64,000 nt of DNA from Humibacillus xanthopallidus (GCF_006717145.1 NZ_VFQF01000001.1:2170001-2234000); one strand, 5' to 3'. Positions 38,827 through 47,803 are shown, counted from the stretch's first letter. The notes: generated by a model not told the origin, from the letters alone. Numbers and translations are program-made.

Positions 38827-40601
38827 ACCTCAAGGGCAATCCGACGGACAAGAGAATTGGTAGAACTTTAGGATTTAGGAAACTACTGTCAAGGCATCAG
38901 GGGCAAATGGCATTGCTCGCCGCGGTCTCCTTCTTCGGCGCACTGCTCGAGGCCTTCTTCCTCGTAACCGTTACAGGGGTCGCGATGGCGCTAGTTGGGG
39001 AACGACCTGCAGTTGGTCCAATCCTTGGGCAAACAGTCGCTCTCGGACACGCGTTACTCATCGCCGCCATTGTCCTCATCGTGCGACTTATTCTCAATAT
39101 GGCTGGGGTCCGAACCTCGGCCGATCTTGCCGCCAACGTGACCACTGATCAACGATTCGTCCTGTCACACGCCTACCTTGAGACGGACTGGCCCACTCAA
39201 CAGGCTGAGCCAGCGGGACGATTGCAGGAACTCCTCACGACCTTTGTCCTTCGAGTAAACAACACCGTCGTGACACTGACGCAAGCGGTAACCGCCCTCC
39301 TCAGCCTTTTAGCATTTCTTGGGGCCGGCCTTTTGGTAGATCCGGGATCGACGCTGGGGGTCTTGGTGGCGCTGACGCTCGTTGGAGCAATTCTGGCCCC
39401 CCTGCGGCAAAGAATCCGGCGACATGCTGCCGCCTCCGCCGGTGCTGGCGTGAACTTTGCAAACGCTGTTTCAGAATTGGGCTCATTCGGTCTGGAAATG
39501 CACACATTTGGCGTGGAACGCCAGATCTCAGACAGAATCGATGAGCTCACGCACCAAGCCACGGGTACCCAACGCAGAGTCCTGATACTGACTCAGTCTC
39601 TGCCCCCGGTATACATATCGCTCGCCTATGCCGCCGTCCTAGGAGGGGTCGGGGTCTTGACGCTGGTCGGCGTCGACAGCCTCACGGTCATCGGCACCGT
39701 GATGCTCCTGATGCTGCGCTCTCTCAGCTACGGCCAGCAACTCGCGACCGCCAGCGGTTCGCTCGCCGCCAACGCCCCGTTCATTGATCAGATTCGCACC
39801 ACAGTGGAGCGCTATGAATCGCACGCCGCAGGCGCCGGGCACCGCATCCCAGGCGCCGTGACACCGCTGGAGGCCCTCGAGGTCGAGTTCGCGTACACGC
39901 CCGAACGGGTGACTCTCTTCACCGCGACATTCCAGATTCAGCCGGGCGAAGTCGTGGGAGTCATCGGCCCATCAGGGGCTGGAAAGTCGACCGTGGCTCA
40001 GTTACTGCTAGGACTCAGGCAACCCACTCGGGGCAAAGTGCGAGTCGACGGAGTGGACCTGCGCGATGTAGACAAGCGGTGGTGGAGCAGCAGGGTTGCG
40101 TTCGTCCCCCAGGAAGCCCGACTCCTCACCGGCACCGTCGCCGAAAACGTTCGCTTCTTTAGGAACGGCATTGACGACTTGATGATAGTTGATGCCTTGA
40201 CACAGGCGAACATCTTGCAGGACGTCGAAGCACTTCCGAGCTCCTTCAACACCCATCTTGGCCAATTGGGTGCGCACCTCTCTGGAGGTCAGCGGCAACG
40301 CCTATCCATTGCCCGCGCACTAGCCGGCAAGCCAGAGCTTCTCGTACTCGATGAGCCAACGTCGGCCTTGGATGGAGCCAGCGAGTCCCTTATTCGTGAC
40401 ACTCTTGAAGCGTTGAAGGGGCAGGTAGCGGTAGTGATCATCGCCCACCGTATGTCAACCTTGGATATGTGCGACCGCATCATGGTCCTTGAGGCCGGTC
40501 GGATCACCGCCTTTGACTCGCCTGCCAACCTTCACCGAGATAGCGCCTTCTACAGGAACGCTCTAGCGGTCGCGGGCATCTCAATGACGTCGAAGGACTA
40601 G
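38823..40601 (+). CDS. ABC exporter with fused membrane and ATPase domains (MsbA/PglK-like)
   Basis: This 592-residue half-transporter has six membrane segments in the first 320 residues. The ATPase domain follows: Walker A VIGPSGAGKSTVAQLLLG, Q-loop FVPQEARL, signature HLSGGQRQRLSIARALAG, Walker B LLVLDEPTSALD and the switch His in IIAHRMSTLD. It is coupled to the double transferase (ATGA) and followed after 3 bp by another GT4. In this setting a lipid-linked oligosaccharide flippase such as PglK is more likely than a drug pump (inference). It is not the two-component Wzm/Wzt type. Confidence 0.85.
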   Translation: MNLKGNPTDKRIGRTLGFRKLLSRHQGQMALLAAVSFFGALLEAFFLVTVTGVAMALVGERPAVGPILGQTVALGHALLIAAIVLIVRLILNMAGVRTSADLAANVTTDQRFVLSHAYLETDWPTQQAEPAGRLQELLTTFVLRVNNTVVTLTQAVTALLSLLAFLGAGLLVDPGSTLGVLVALTLVGAILAPLRQRIRRHAAASAGAGVNFANAVSELGSFGLEMHTFGVERQISDRIDELTHQATGTQRRVLILTQSLPPVYISLAYAAVLGGVGVLTLVGVDSLTVIGTVMLLMLRSLSYGQQLATASGSLAANAPFIDQIRTTVERYESHAAGAGHRIPGAVTPLEALEVEFAYTPERVTLFTATFQIQPGEVVGVIGPSGAGKSTVAQLLLGLRQPTRGKVRVDGVDLRDVDKRWWSSRVAFVPQEARLLTGTVAENVRFFRNGIDDLMIVDALTQANILQDVEALPSSFNTHLGQLGAHLSGGQRQRLSIARALAGKPELLVLDEPTSALDGASESLIRDTLEALKGQVAVVIIAHRMSTLDMCDRIMVLEAGRITAFDSPANLHRDSAFYRNALAVAGISMTSKD

Positions 40602-40604
40602 AGA

Positions 40605-41741
40605 TTGCGACTCCTCTACGTCATCGACAGTCTCGCGCCCGGCGGAGCCGAAACCTCCTTGGTTGAGATGGCGCCGGGCCTGATCGCTGGCGGTATCGAC
40701 CTTCACATACTCCCGTTGGGAATGCGGCTGGACCTAGCGCATAGCATACGGAATGCGGGCGCGGTCATCCATCAGCGGGACTCGCGAGCAGGGCGGGCCG
40801 CAAACTTTAGGGCAGTTCTGAAGGTGGCCCGCCGGACGTCGCCGGATCTGGTGCATACGACGCTTTACGAAGCAGACGTCGCTGGGCGTGCGGCCGCGAA
40901 GGCTTTGGGTATTCCTTCATCAACGAGCATTGTGAACGACTCGTACGGCTCATCGCACTACGCTGAATCGATGACGGCGAAACTCCACGTCGCCCGCGCG
41001 CTGGACGCCTGCACAGCCCAATTCGCGAATGGCTTCCACGCCATTTCTGAAGCTATAGCGGGCACCGTTCCGCATCGCCTTGGTATCGCCCGCAGCAGAG
41101 TCACCGTAATCCCGCGGGGGCGAGACCCCCATGCATATCGGTACCGCGATTCCGAACTGCGCCGCAATACGCGTGGCGCACTCGGCATCCCGGACGATGC
41201 GAAAGTTATTCTCGCGATTGGGCGCCTCGAGCCTCAGAAGGGCCTTCATCACTTGCTCAACGCATTGCCGGCCGTTTCACGTGCTCATCCAGATGTGCTT
41301 ACGCTCGTCGCCGGCAAGGACGGGAGGTCTGCATCTTCACTGCGCTCCAAGGTCGAACAGGATCGAATGAGGGTTCACTTTCTTGGTCATCGCCATGATA
41401 TTCCGGCTCTCCTCTCCGCCGCAGACGTCTTCTGTTTTCCCTCAGAGCGCGAAGGCTTTGGCGGCGTGCTGATGGAAGCGATGGCAGTGGGTTGCCCGAT
41501 TGTTGCTTCATCGATCCCGACCACCCTTGAGGTTCTCAATGGGGACGAGCATGCACTTACCGGAATTGCGACTGCGCCGGGAGATGCGGAGGCCATCGCT
41601 CGGGCATTGACTCGGGTCTTAGGGAACGCCCAGGAGGCAGCCGCAATGGCAGCTGCGGCCCGGTCATCCTTTGAAAGAAGATTTGACATCAAGCACATTA
41701 ACAAAGCCATGATTGCGTTTTTCGAGAATGCGTATAGCTGA
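40605..41741 (+). CDS. glycosyltransferase family 4
   Basis: This 378-residue GT-B enzyme opens RLLYVIDSLAPGGAETSLVEMA, with SPDLVHTTLYEADVAGR, IPRGRDPHAYRYRD, AIGRLEPQKGLHHLLNAL and the donor motif SEREGFGGVLMEAMAVGCPIVAS. TTG 40605 is used, with GAAGG nine bases upstream, directly behind the ABC exporter stop. Codon use is noticeably less GC-rich toward the 3' end. It is the last intact gene before the IS cluster, so a downstream part of the operon may have been lost or displaced. Confidence 0.87.
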   Translation: MRLLYVIDSLAPGGAETSLVEMAPGLIAGGIDLHILPLGMRLDLAHSIRNAGAVIHQRDSRAGRAANFRAVLKVARRTSPDLVHTTLYEADVAGRAAAKALGIPSSTSIVNDSYGSSHYAESMTAKLHVARALDACTAQFANGFHAISEAIAGTVPHRLGIARSRVTVIPRGRDPHAYRYRDSELRRNTRGALGIPDDAKVILAIGRLEPQKGLHHLLNALPAVSRAHPDVLTLVAGKDGRSASSLRSKVEQDRMRVHFLGHRHDIPALLSAADVFCFPSEREGFGGVLMEAMAVGCPIVASSIPTTLEVLNGDEHALTGIATAPGDAEAIARALTRVLGNAQEAAAMAAAARSSFERRFDIKHINKAMIAFFENAYS

Positions 41742-41844
41742 GCCAGATTAGTCAAGCCCGAGTCTTGCCGGCTTAGCCCGGATCGTTCACGTGTCGTGAT
41801 CTGACACCGGTCCCGAACGCGCAAAAGTGCCTGTCGCGTAACGA
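41742..41844. other. short gap with a weak hairpin
   Basis: GTGTC-GTGATCT-GACAC (about 41791-41807) forms a 5-bp stem some 50 nt after the transferase stop and could be a terminator, though no T-run follows. Nothing else was seen before the ISL3 remnant. Confidence 0.25.
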
Positions 41845-42041
41845 GGCTCATCACAATCCAGGGTGTAGGCGGGGTCTGAATCTTCCGGTCTCGAGCAGGG
41901 ATCTGGTGATGTAGTTGGTGAGGTTGCGGAAGCCCAGGGCGGAGCCGCGCAGGTCCTCGAGCCGGCCGTTGATCGCCTCGGTCAGGCCGTTGCTCGTGCC
42001 GGGCCGGTCGAAGTAGGCCAGCGCATCGGCGGCGCGCTTCG
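41845..42041 (-). pseudogene. ISL3-family transposase, C-terminal remnant (copy b)
   Basis: The minus strand encodes the conserved ISL3 C-terminus: YFDRPGTSNGLTEAINGRL, GSALGFRNLTNYITRSLLE, HPGL and stop at 41851-41853. The element's outer end (GGCTCATCAC...) begins at 41845. Upstream coding sequence is lost where an IS1634 fragment begins at about 42042. Compared with the copy at 42273 it differs at several residues, so it belonged to a different insertion. Confidence 0.8.
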
Positions 42042-42211
42042 CTCAGCGATCTGCACCGCCGTCGCCCCGGAAGCCGTCCGAACCTTCCGCACGAACACCA
42101 CGAGCGCGACCCTACCGGCCCGCTCAGTGTGTGTACGCGCCCCAACGCAACGCCTTGACCAGCACAAACGCTCGGCTAGTCGCCGAGATCACCGAAAGTG
42201 GCACGACTCAG
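42042..42211 (-). pseudogene. IS1634-family left end and transposase start (fragment)
   Basis: Read on the minus strand, it begins at 42211 with CTGAGTCGTGCCACTTTC, the IS1634 end seen at 45770. It runs through the promoter region and the first 20 or so codons of the transposase (VFVRKVRTASGATAVQIAE), then stops abruptly against the ISL3 remnant. The remaining 1.5 kb of the element is missing. Confidence 0.8.
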
Positions 42212-42261
42212 GTCGGGTTCATGCACTGCTGCTACTGCCCCCCGTCACGGTGAGGGCAGAG

Positions 42262-42269
42262 GCATACAA
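42262..42269 (+). repeat. 8-bp target duplication of ISL3 element (left)
   Basis: GCATACAA, directly before the ISL3 end at 42270, is repeated at 47804-47811 directly after the other end. ISL3-family elements typically duplicate 8 bp. Confidence 0.85.
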
Positions 42270-42272
42270 GGC

Positions 42273-42419
42273 TCATCCCAATCGAGGGTGTAGTTGTGGT
42301 CTGAACCCGCCCGCCTCGAGTAGGCATCTAGCGATGTAGTGGGTGAGGTTGCGGAAGCCCAAGGCGGAGCCGCGGAGGTGCTCGAGCCGTCCGTTGAGGG
42401 CCTCGGTCGGACCGTTGGA
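42273..42419 (-). pseudogene. ISL3-family transposase, C-terminal part (copy a)
   Basis: It encodes SNGPTEALNGRLEHLRGSAL, FRNLTHYIARCLLEAGG and ends HPRLG with TGA at 42273-42275. The upstream part is cut off at 42420 by the end of an IS3-family element. Its N-terminal counterpart is at 47638-47693. Confidence 0.85.
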
Positions 42420-43375
42420 CCTGTGAAGTGTCCTGAGTCTCCCGGAGGGCTGGTTGTTTACGCGACCTCCGGGTTGGGGGCCACGGTCTTAGCCTGGCGG
42501 TGGGCGTGCTCGTATTCAATCGGGTGCAGGTTCCCCATCGAGGAGTGCAGGCGCCGGTGGTTGTCCCAGTGGACCCAGCGGGCGACCTGCCACTCGACCT
42601 CGCGGCGGTCGGCCCAGGCGGGTCCGGTGATGTCGATGGCCTCGGTCTTGAACAGGCCGCTGGTGGACTCGCACAGCGCGTTGTCGAGCGCGTCCCCGAC
42701 GGTCCCGATCGAGCCGGCGATCCCGGCAGCGATCAGCTCGGCGGTGAACGCCACCGACGTGTACTGCGATCCGGCATCCGAGCGGTGCACCAAACCTGTT
42801 GATGTCCAATGGGACTCACGCCGGGCGCGGACGTTGAGCGCCTGGCGCAGCGCGTCGGTGACCAGCGCCGTGTGCTTGCTCGTGGTGACCCGCCACCCGA
42901 GGACCCGTCGGGAGAACACGTCGACGACGAACGTGACGTACACGAACCCGGCCAGCGTCCACACGTAGGAGAAGTCAGCCACCCACAGCTGGTCCGGCCC
43001 GGTCGGGGCGTCCCAGCCGCGGTGCACCAGGTCCGGGTGACGGGCCGCCGCCTCGTCGCGCCTCGTGGTGACGGTGCGGTGCCGGCCGCGGGAGGACGCC
43101 GTGGATCCCGGCGACCTGCATCAGCCGGCCGACCTGGTCGCGGGCCACCTCGATCCCTGCGCGGCGGGCTGCGTGCCACATCTTCCGGACCCCGTACACG
43201 CCCCAGTTCTCCTGCCAGAGGGTCACCAGCGCGTTCACGAGGTACGCCTCCTCCAGCGCCGCGTCAGAGACCGGAGCAGCCTTGTGGGCGTAGTAGGTGG
43301 ACGGCGCGATCTTCACGCCGTGCTCCGACAGCACGGCACAGATCGGCTCGACGCCGAACCGCTCCCGGTACTCAT
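42420..43375 (-). pseudogene. IS3-family element, truncated, orfB frameshifted
   Basis: The transposase OrfB reads on the minus strand in two frames. YRERFGVEPICAVLSEHGVK...STYYAHKA and VGRLMQVAGIHGVL are in the first; LWVADFSYVWTLAGFVYVTF, VDVFSRRVLGWRV and HSDAGSQYTS, ALCESTSGLFKTE (DDE residues) are in the second, which ends at 42458. The break is one extra G within 43089-43092 (plus strand). The first codons of OrfB and all of OrfA are missing at 43375, where another IS3 element begins. It cannot make a full transposase. Confidence 0.8.
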
Positions 43376-43435
43376 GGGACTGCTGCACGGATAGGTGACA
43401 CCTGATCTGTGGCGCTGAAGGGCGCCGCTGGAAGG

Positions 43436-43738
43436 ATGTTCACCGTGCCCAAGCCCTACCCCAAAGAGTTCCGTGACGACGTCGTGAACGTTGCACGCGG
43501 CCGTGAACCGGGCCAGTCGCTCAAGCAGATCGCGGCCGACTTCGGCATCGCCGAGTCCTGCCTGCGCAACTGGATGCGCGATGCCGACGTCGAGGACGGC
43601 ATCAAGCCAGGAGCCACAGCGGCCGAGAATGCCGAGTTACGCGAGGCCAGGAAACGCATCCGTCTGCTCGAGCAGGAGAACGAGGTCCTGCGCCGAGCCG
43701 CGGCGTACCTGTCGCAGGCGAACCTGCCGGGAAAATGA
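43436..43738 (+). CDS. IS3-family transposase OrfA (helix-turn-helix)
   Basis: This 100-residue protein has MFTVPKPYPKEFRDDVVNVA, an HTH (SLKQIAADFGIAESCLRNWM) and a C-terminal leucine zipper (LREARKRIRLLEQENEVLRR), the standard OrfA layout for binding the IS ends. ATG 43436 has GGAAGG just upstream. Its stop overlaps the orfB start as ATGA. A partial second copy lies at 44565-44814. Confidence 0.88.
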   Translation: MFTVPKPYPKEFRDDVVNVARGREPGQSLKQIAADFGIAESCLRNWMRDADVEDGIKPGATAAENAELREARKRIRLLEQENEVLRRAAAYLSQANLPGK

Positions 43739-44470
43739 TGTACCCGCTCGTCCGCGAGCTGGCCGCCGATGGGATTCCCGTCGCGGTGACGTGCCGGGTC
43801 CTGAAGATCGCCCGCCAGCCGTACTACCGCTGGCTGGCTGCACCGGTCACCGCGAGCGACAGAGCCGAGGCCCACCTGGACAACGCGCTGTTCGATGCCC
43901 ACCGGGACGACCCCGAGTTCGGCTACCGGTACCTGGCCGACGAAGCCCGCGACGCCGGCCTCCAGGCCTGTGACCGGACCATGTGGCGGGTCTGCTCGGC
44001 CAACGGCTGGTGGTCGGCGTTCGGCAAGAAGCGGGGCAAGAACGGTAAGAGACCCGGACCTGCCGTCCACGACGACCTCGTCAAACGCGTCTTCACCGCC
44101 CCGGACCGGAACCGGTTGTGGCTCTCGGACATCACGGAGCACTGGACCGGTGAGGGCAAGCTCTACCGGTGTGCGATCAAGGACGCCCTACTCCAACCGG
44201 ATCGTCGGCTACTCGATCAGCGACCGGATGACCTCCCGGCTGGCCGTCGCCGCCCTGAACAACGCCATCGCCCGACGCGGGCAGGTCGCCGGCTGCATTC
44301 TGCACACCGACCGCGGATCGCAATTCAGGTCAAGGAGATTCGTCCGCGCTCTGCACCGGCACGGCATGGTCGGCTCGATGGGCAAGGTCGGCGCGGCCGG
44401 TGACAACGCCGCCATGGAGTCATTCTTCGCCCTGCTGCAGAAGAACGTCCTCAACCGTCGAGCCTGGGAC
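43735..44470 (+). pseudogene. IS3-family transposase OrfB, frameshifted and interrupted (copy A)
   Basis: The first frame carries YPLVRELAADGIPVAVTCRV, the HTH-like N-terminus and the first catalytic Asp (RLWLSDITEHW), up to CAIKDA. An extra C at 44186-44188 then shifts the frame; SNRIVGYSISDRM, HTDRGSQF and AAMESFFALLQK (catalytic Glu) continue in another frame. The gene is cut at 44470 by an IS1634 end; its last codons are at 47465-47604. Confidence 0.85.
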
Positions 44471-44565
44471 CTGACTCGTGCCACTTTTGGCGATCTCGGC
44501 GATTAGCCGAGCGTTTGTGCTGGTCAAGGCGGTGCGCTGAGTCGCGTTGACACACTAAGCGGGCC
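44471..44565 (+). mobile_element. IS1634-family left-end fragment (copy c)
   Basis: CTGACTCGTGCCACTTTTGG and the following 75 bp match the left end at 45770 almost exactly, then switch at about 44565 into an internal part of an IS3 element. It abuts the TGGGAC that also follows the right end at 47458, so it marks the original left border of the complete IS1634 element. Confidence 0.8.
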
Positions 44566-45719
44566 GTTGCACGCGGCCGTGAACCGGGCCAGTCGCTCAA
44601 GCAGATCGCGGCCGACTTCGGCATCGCCGAGTCCTGCCTGCGCAACTGGATGCGCGATGCCGACGTCGAGGACGGCATCAAGCCAGGAGCCACAGCGGCC
44701 GAGAATGCCGAGTTACGCGAGGGCAAGAAACGCATCCGTCTGCTCGAGCAGGAGAACGAGGTCCTGCGCCGAGCCGCGGCGTACCTGTCGCAGGCGAACC
44801 TGCCGGGAAAATGATGTACCCGCTCGTCCGCGAGCTGGCCGCCGATGGGATTCCCGTCGCGGTGACGTGCCGGGTCCTGAAGATCGCCCGCCAGCCGTAC
44901 TACCGCTGGCTGGCTGCACCGGTCACCGCGAGCGACAGAGCCGAGGCCCACCTGGCCAACGCGCTGTTCGATGCCCACCGGGACGACCCCGAGTTCGGCT
45001 ACCGGTACCTGGCCGACGAAGCCCGCGACGCCGGCCTCCAGGCCTGTGACCGGACCATGTGGCGGGTCTGCTCGGCCAACGGCTGGTGGTCGGCGTTCGG
45101 CAAGAAGCGGGGCAAGAACGGTAAGAGACCCGGACCTGCCGTCCACGACGACCTCGTCAAACGCGTCTTCACCGCCCCGGACCGGAACCGGTTGTGGCTC
45201 TCGGACATCACGGAGCACTGGACCGGTGAGGGCAAGCTCTACCGGTGTGCGATCAAGGACGCCCTACTCCAACCGGATCGTCGGCTACTCGATCAGCGAC
45301 CGGATGACCTCCCGGCTGGCCGTCGCCGCCCTGAACAACGCCATCGCCCGACGCGGGCAGGTCGCCGGCTGCATTCTGCACACCGACCGCGGATCGCAAT
45401 TCGGGTCAAGGAGATTCGTCCGCGCTCTGCACCGGCACGGCATGGTCGGCTCGATGGGCAAGGTCGGCGCGGCCGGTGACAACGCCGCCATGGAGTCATT
45501 CTTCGCCCTGCTGCAGAAGAACGTCCTCAACCGTCGAGCCTGGGACAGCCGCCAACATCTGCGGATCGCGATCGTCACCTGGATCGAGCGCACCTACCAC
45601 CGTCGACGCCGTCAAGACGCCCTCGGACGATTGACCCCCATCGAGTTCGAGACCATCATGACCAAACCTGCCACTCAGGCAGCCTGACCCCACCTGTCAC
45701 CTATCCGTGCAGCAGTCCC
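44565..45719 (+). mobile_element. IS3-family element B, 5'-truncated
   Basis: Nearly identical to element A from codon 18 of orfA to the right end (…CCGTGCAGCAGTCCC). Only a handful of base differences were seen (for example EGKKRIRLL against EARKRIRLL). The left inverted repeat and the start of orfA are missing, so it cannot transpose by itself. Confidence 0.85.
44811..45687 (+). pseudogene. IS3-family transposase OrfB, frameshifted (copy B)
   Basis: It has the same first frame and the same extra C (45262-45264) as copy A, after CAIKDA. The second frame then runs intact through HTDRGSQFGSRRF and MESFFALLQKNVLNRRAWDS to the stop at 45687. The shared frameshift means both copies descend from an already broken element or were copied by recombination, unless the shift is bypassed by frameshifting. 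Confidence 0.85.
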
Positions 45720-45769
45720 CCCTGTAAGCATCCCCGGATGCTTCTCGAGGACGTTATCCACCAAATCAC
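45720..45769. other. 50-bp spacer with a hairpin between IS3-B and IS1634
   Basis: AAGCATC-CCCG-GATGCTT (about 45726-45743) is a perfect 7-bp stem with a 4-nt loop. This DNA belongs to neither neighbouring element and looks like flanking sequence carried along from another site. Confidence 0.5.
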
Positions 45770-45844
45770 CTGACTCGTGCCACTTTTGGCGATCTCGGCG
45801 ATTGGCCGAGCGTTTGTGCTGGTCAAGGCGGTGCGCTGAGTCGC

Positions 45845-45872
45845 GTTGACACACTAAGCGGGCCGGTAGGGT
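45845..45872 (+). promoter_or_regulatory. transposase promoter of the IS1634-family element
   Basis: TTGACA (45847-45852 region) and TAGGGT (45867-45872) are separated by about 16 bp and lie 7 nt before GTG 45880, so the transcript is probably leaderless. The TTGACA box is kept in the truncated copies at 44471 and 9840. Confidence 0.45.
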
Positions 45873-45879
45873 CGCGCTC

Positions 45880-47442
45880 GTGGTGTTCGTGCGGAAGGTC
45901 CGAACGGCTTCCGGGGCGACGGCGGTGCAGATCGCTGAGCGTCTGGACGGACGAGACCGGGTACTCGAGCACCTCGGCTCGGCGCACACCGAGGCCGAGC
46001 TCGCCGCCCTCGTCGCGGCCGCCCGCCGCAAGGTGTACCCGGGACAGGGCGAGCTGGACCTGAGCGCAGGCGCGGTCCCGGCCGGGCACGCGGTGATCAC
46101 CTCCAAGTCCAGCGCGGTGCTGTGGCAGGTCCTGGCGGGCGCGTACACGCGGCTCGGGTTCGATGCCATCGACGATGTGGCGTTCCAGCAGCTGGTGCTC
46201 GCCCGGATCATCGAGCCGACGTCCAAGGCCGACTCGCTGCGCGTGCTTGAGGAGGTCGGGGTCGCCCACGCGTCGTTGCGCACCATGTTCCGGTCGCTGG
46301 CCCGTGCCCAGGAGCGCGGCTACCGCGACGTGCTCGCGGGCGCGTGCTTCACCCACGCCACCGCGAGCGGGGATGTGTCGCTGTGCCTGTACGACGTCAC
46401 GACGTTGTACTTCGAGGCAGAGAACGAGGACGAGCTGCGCAAGGTCGGCTACTCCAAGGAACGCCGCGTCGACCCGCAGATCGTCGTCGGCCTCCTCGTC
46501 GACCGGGGCGGCTTCCCGTTGGAGATCGGCTGCTGGGAAGGCAACACCGCAGAGACGACCACGATGATCCCGATCATCCGTCAGTTCCAGCAGCGCCACT
46601 CCCTGTCGGACATGGTCGTCGTCGCCGACGCCGGGATGCTGTCCGCGTCGAACCTGAGAGATCTGGACTCGGCGGGGCTGCGGTTCATCGTCGGCTCCCG
46701 GGTGACGAAGGCGCCGGCGGACCTGGCGTCGCACTTCCGGTGGCACGGGGACGCGTTCACCGACGGGCAAGTCATCGACACCATCACCCCACGCGTCGCC
46801 ACCACCGCCGCCCGGGGCGTCAACGACGTCAACAAGAAGACGGAGCCGACCTGGGACCCGGCCGTGCACGACCGGTCCTGGCGGGCCGTGTGGGCCTACT
46901 CCCGCAAGAGGGCCGCCCGCGACGGGAAGACCCTGACCCTGCAGGAGAACCGCGCCCGTGCCGTCGTGGCCGGGGAGAAAGCCGCCCGCACACCGCGGTT
47001 CGTCACCACGAAGCACGGCACCCAGTCACTGGACGAAGCGTCCCTCGCCCGAGCGCGGCGCCTAGCCGGCCTCAAGGGCTACGTGACGAACATCCCCGCG
47101 GACGTGATGCCCGCCGGTGAGGTGATCGCGAGCTACCACGACCTGTGGCAGGTCGAGGCCTCGTTCCGGATGAGCAAGAGCGACCTGCGGGCTCGGCCGA
47201 TCTTCCACCACACCCGCGAGTCGATCGAGGCCCACCTGACCATCGTCTTCGCGGCTCTTGCCGTCGCCCGCTACCTGCAGGACGCGACCGGGATGAGCAT
47301 CAAGAAGCTCGTGCGCACGCTCCGGCCGCTGCAACTGATGACCCTGACCATCGCCGGGCACGAGCACACCGCAGCCGACCCCCTCACCGACACTGGCCGC
47401 GACATCATCATCGCTACCGGCACGAACTGGCCGACACACTAA
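45880..47442 (+). CDS. IS1634-family transposase (DDE)
   Basis: This 520-residue protein starts at GTG with VFVRKVRTASGATAVQIAE. The catalytic triad is visible: Asp in LCLYDVTTLYFE (about 171), Asp in VVVADAGMLS (about 250) and Glu in LWQVEASFRMSKSDLRARP (about 426). The long insertion between the second Asp and the Glu is normal for the IS4/IS1634 type. No stop or frameshift is seen, so it is the only complete and probably active transposase in the window. It might also mobilise the element at 9840. Confidence 0.92.
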   Translation: MVFVRKVRTASGATAVQIAERLDGRDRVLEHLGSAHTEAELAALVAAARRKVYPGQGELDLSAGAVPAGHAVITSKSSAVLWQVLAGAYTRLGFDAIDDVAFQQLVLARIIEPTSKADSLRVLEEVGVAHASLRTMFRSLARAQERGYRDVLAGACFTHATASGDVSLCLYDVTTLYFEAENEDELRKVGYSKERRVDPQIVVGLLVDRGGFPLEIGCWEGNTAETTTMIPIIRQFQQRHSLSDMVVVADAGMLSASNLRDLDSAGLRFIVGSRVTKAPADLASHFRWHGDAFTDGQVIDTITPRVATTAARGVNDVNKKTEPTWDPAVHDRSWRAVWAYSRKRAARDGKTLTLQENRARAVVAGEKAARTPRFVTTKHGTQSLDEASLARARRLAGLKGYVTNIPADVMPAGEVIASYHDLWQVEASFRMSKSDLRARPIFHHTRESIEAHLTIVFAALAVARYLQDATGMSIKKLVRTLRPLQLMTLTIAGHEHTAADPLTDTGRDIIIATGTNWPTH

Positions 47443-47458
47443 AGCGGCACGACTCGGG

Positions 47459-47637
47459 TGGGACAGCCGCCAACATCTGCGGATCGCGATCGTCACCTGG
47501 ATCGAGCGCACCTACCACCGTCGACGCCGTCAAGACGCCCTCGGACGATTGACCCCCATCGAGTTCGAGACCATCATGACCAAACCTGCCACTCAGGCAG
47601 CCTGACCCCACCTGTCACCTATCCGTGCAGCAGTCCC
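47459..47637 (+). mobile_element. IS3-family element A, right part
   Basis: It resumes the IS3-A sequence broken at 44470. The last codons of orfB (RQHLRIAIVTWIERTYHRR and LTPIEFETIM, to TGA at 47602-47604) and the right inverted repeat are present. CAT follows at 47638. Confidence 0.8.
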
Positions 47638-47693
47638 CATCGAGGCGGGCAGAACTTGCTCAGGTCAGGGGTCGCGAAGGTAGCGTCAGACAC
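47638..47693 (-). pseudogene. ISL3-family transposase, first codons (copy a)
   Basis: From GTG 47693 the minus strand reads VSDATFATPDLSKFC, the usual ISL3 N-terminus. The next codons (RLD) are reached only by removing one C near 47645, then the IS3-A end cuts the gene. The 110 bp up to 47803 is the element's left end and leader. Confidence 0.7.
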
Positions 47694-47803
47694 GTCGAGG
47701 TCTTCCGGGTGGGGAGCGTCAGAACTCCCATCATCGGAAGGCCTCGACCCCTACCCCGACATCGACGCGCCCGTGTTACCTACACCCTCGATTGGGATGA
47801 GCC

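Larger units (their letters stand above)
43376..44470 (+). mobile_element. IS3-family element A, left part
   Basis: It begins with GGGACTGCTGCACGGATAGG, the inverse of the right end at about 47614-47637. It holds orfA and most of orfB and is interrupted at 44470 (TGGGAC) by an IS1634 end. The rest of the element resumes at 47465. CAT stands just outside both ends (43373-43375 and 47638-47640), as expected for a 3-bp target duplication. Confidence 0.8.
45770..47458 (+). mobile_element. complete IS1634-family insertion sequence
   Basis: A 1.7-kb element with ends CTGACTCGTGCC (left) and GGCACGACTCGGG (right) as imperfect inverted repeats. It carries one intact transposase. TGGGAC follows the right end (47459-47464) and precedes the truncated left end at 44471, consistent with a 6-bp target duplication in the IS3-A orfB. 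The small element at 9840 has related ends. Confidence 0.85.
42270..47803 (-). mobile_element. ISL3-family element broken up by nested insertions
   Basis: Both outer ends are intact perfect 24-bp inverted repeats (GGCTCATCCCAATCGAGG... at 42270 and its complement ending at 47803), flanked by the 8-bp repeat GCATACAA. The transposase reads on the minus strand: its first codons are at 47638-47693 and its last 49 at 42273-42419. The middle was replaced by an IS3-family element, a second IS3-family pair and an IS1634-family element. The element lies 15 bp upstream of the FkbM start, so it separates that gene from the transferase at 40605. Confidence 0.85.

Noticed and set aside
38823-40601. Drug-efflux or peptide ABC transporter.
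   Set aside because: The fold alone cannot tell, but coupling to glycosyltransferases on both sides makes a lipid-sugar flippase more likely.
43376-47637. Composite transposon carrying cargo between IS3 copies.
   Set aside because: Everything between the copies is IS sequence or a 50-bp spacer; there is no passenger gene.
47638-47640. CAT next to both IS3-A ends as proof of a clean insertion.
   Set aside because: Three bases can match by chance and the flanks belong to different elements (IS3 remnant on the left, ISL3 on the right), so it is only supportive.
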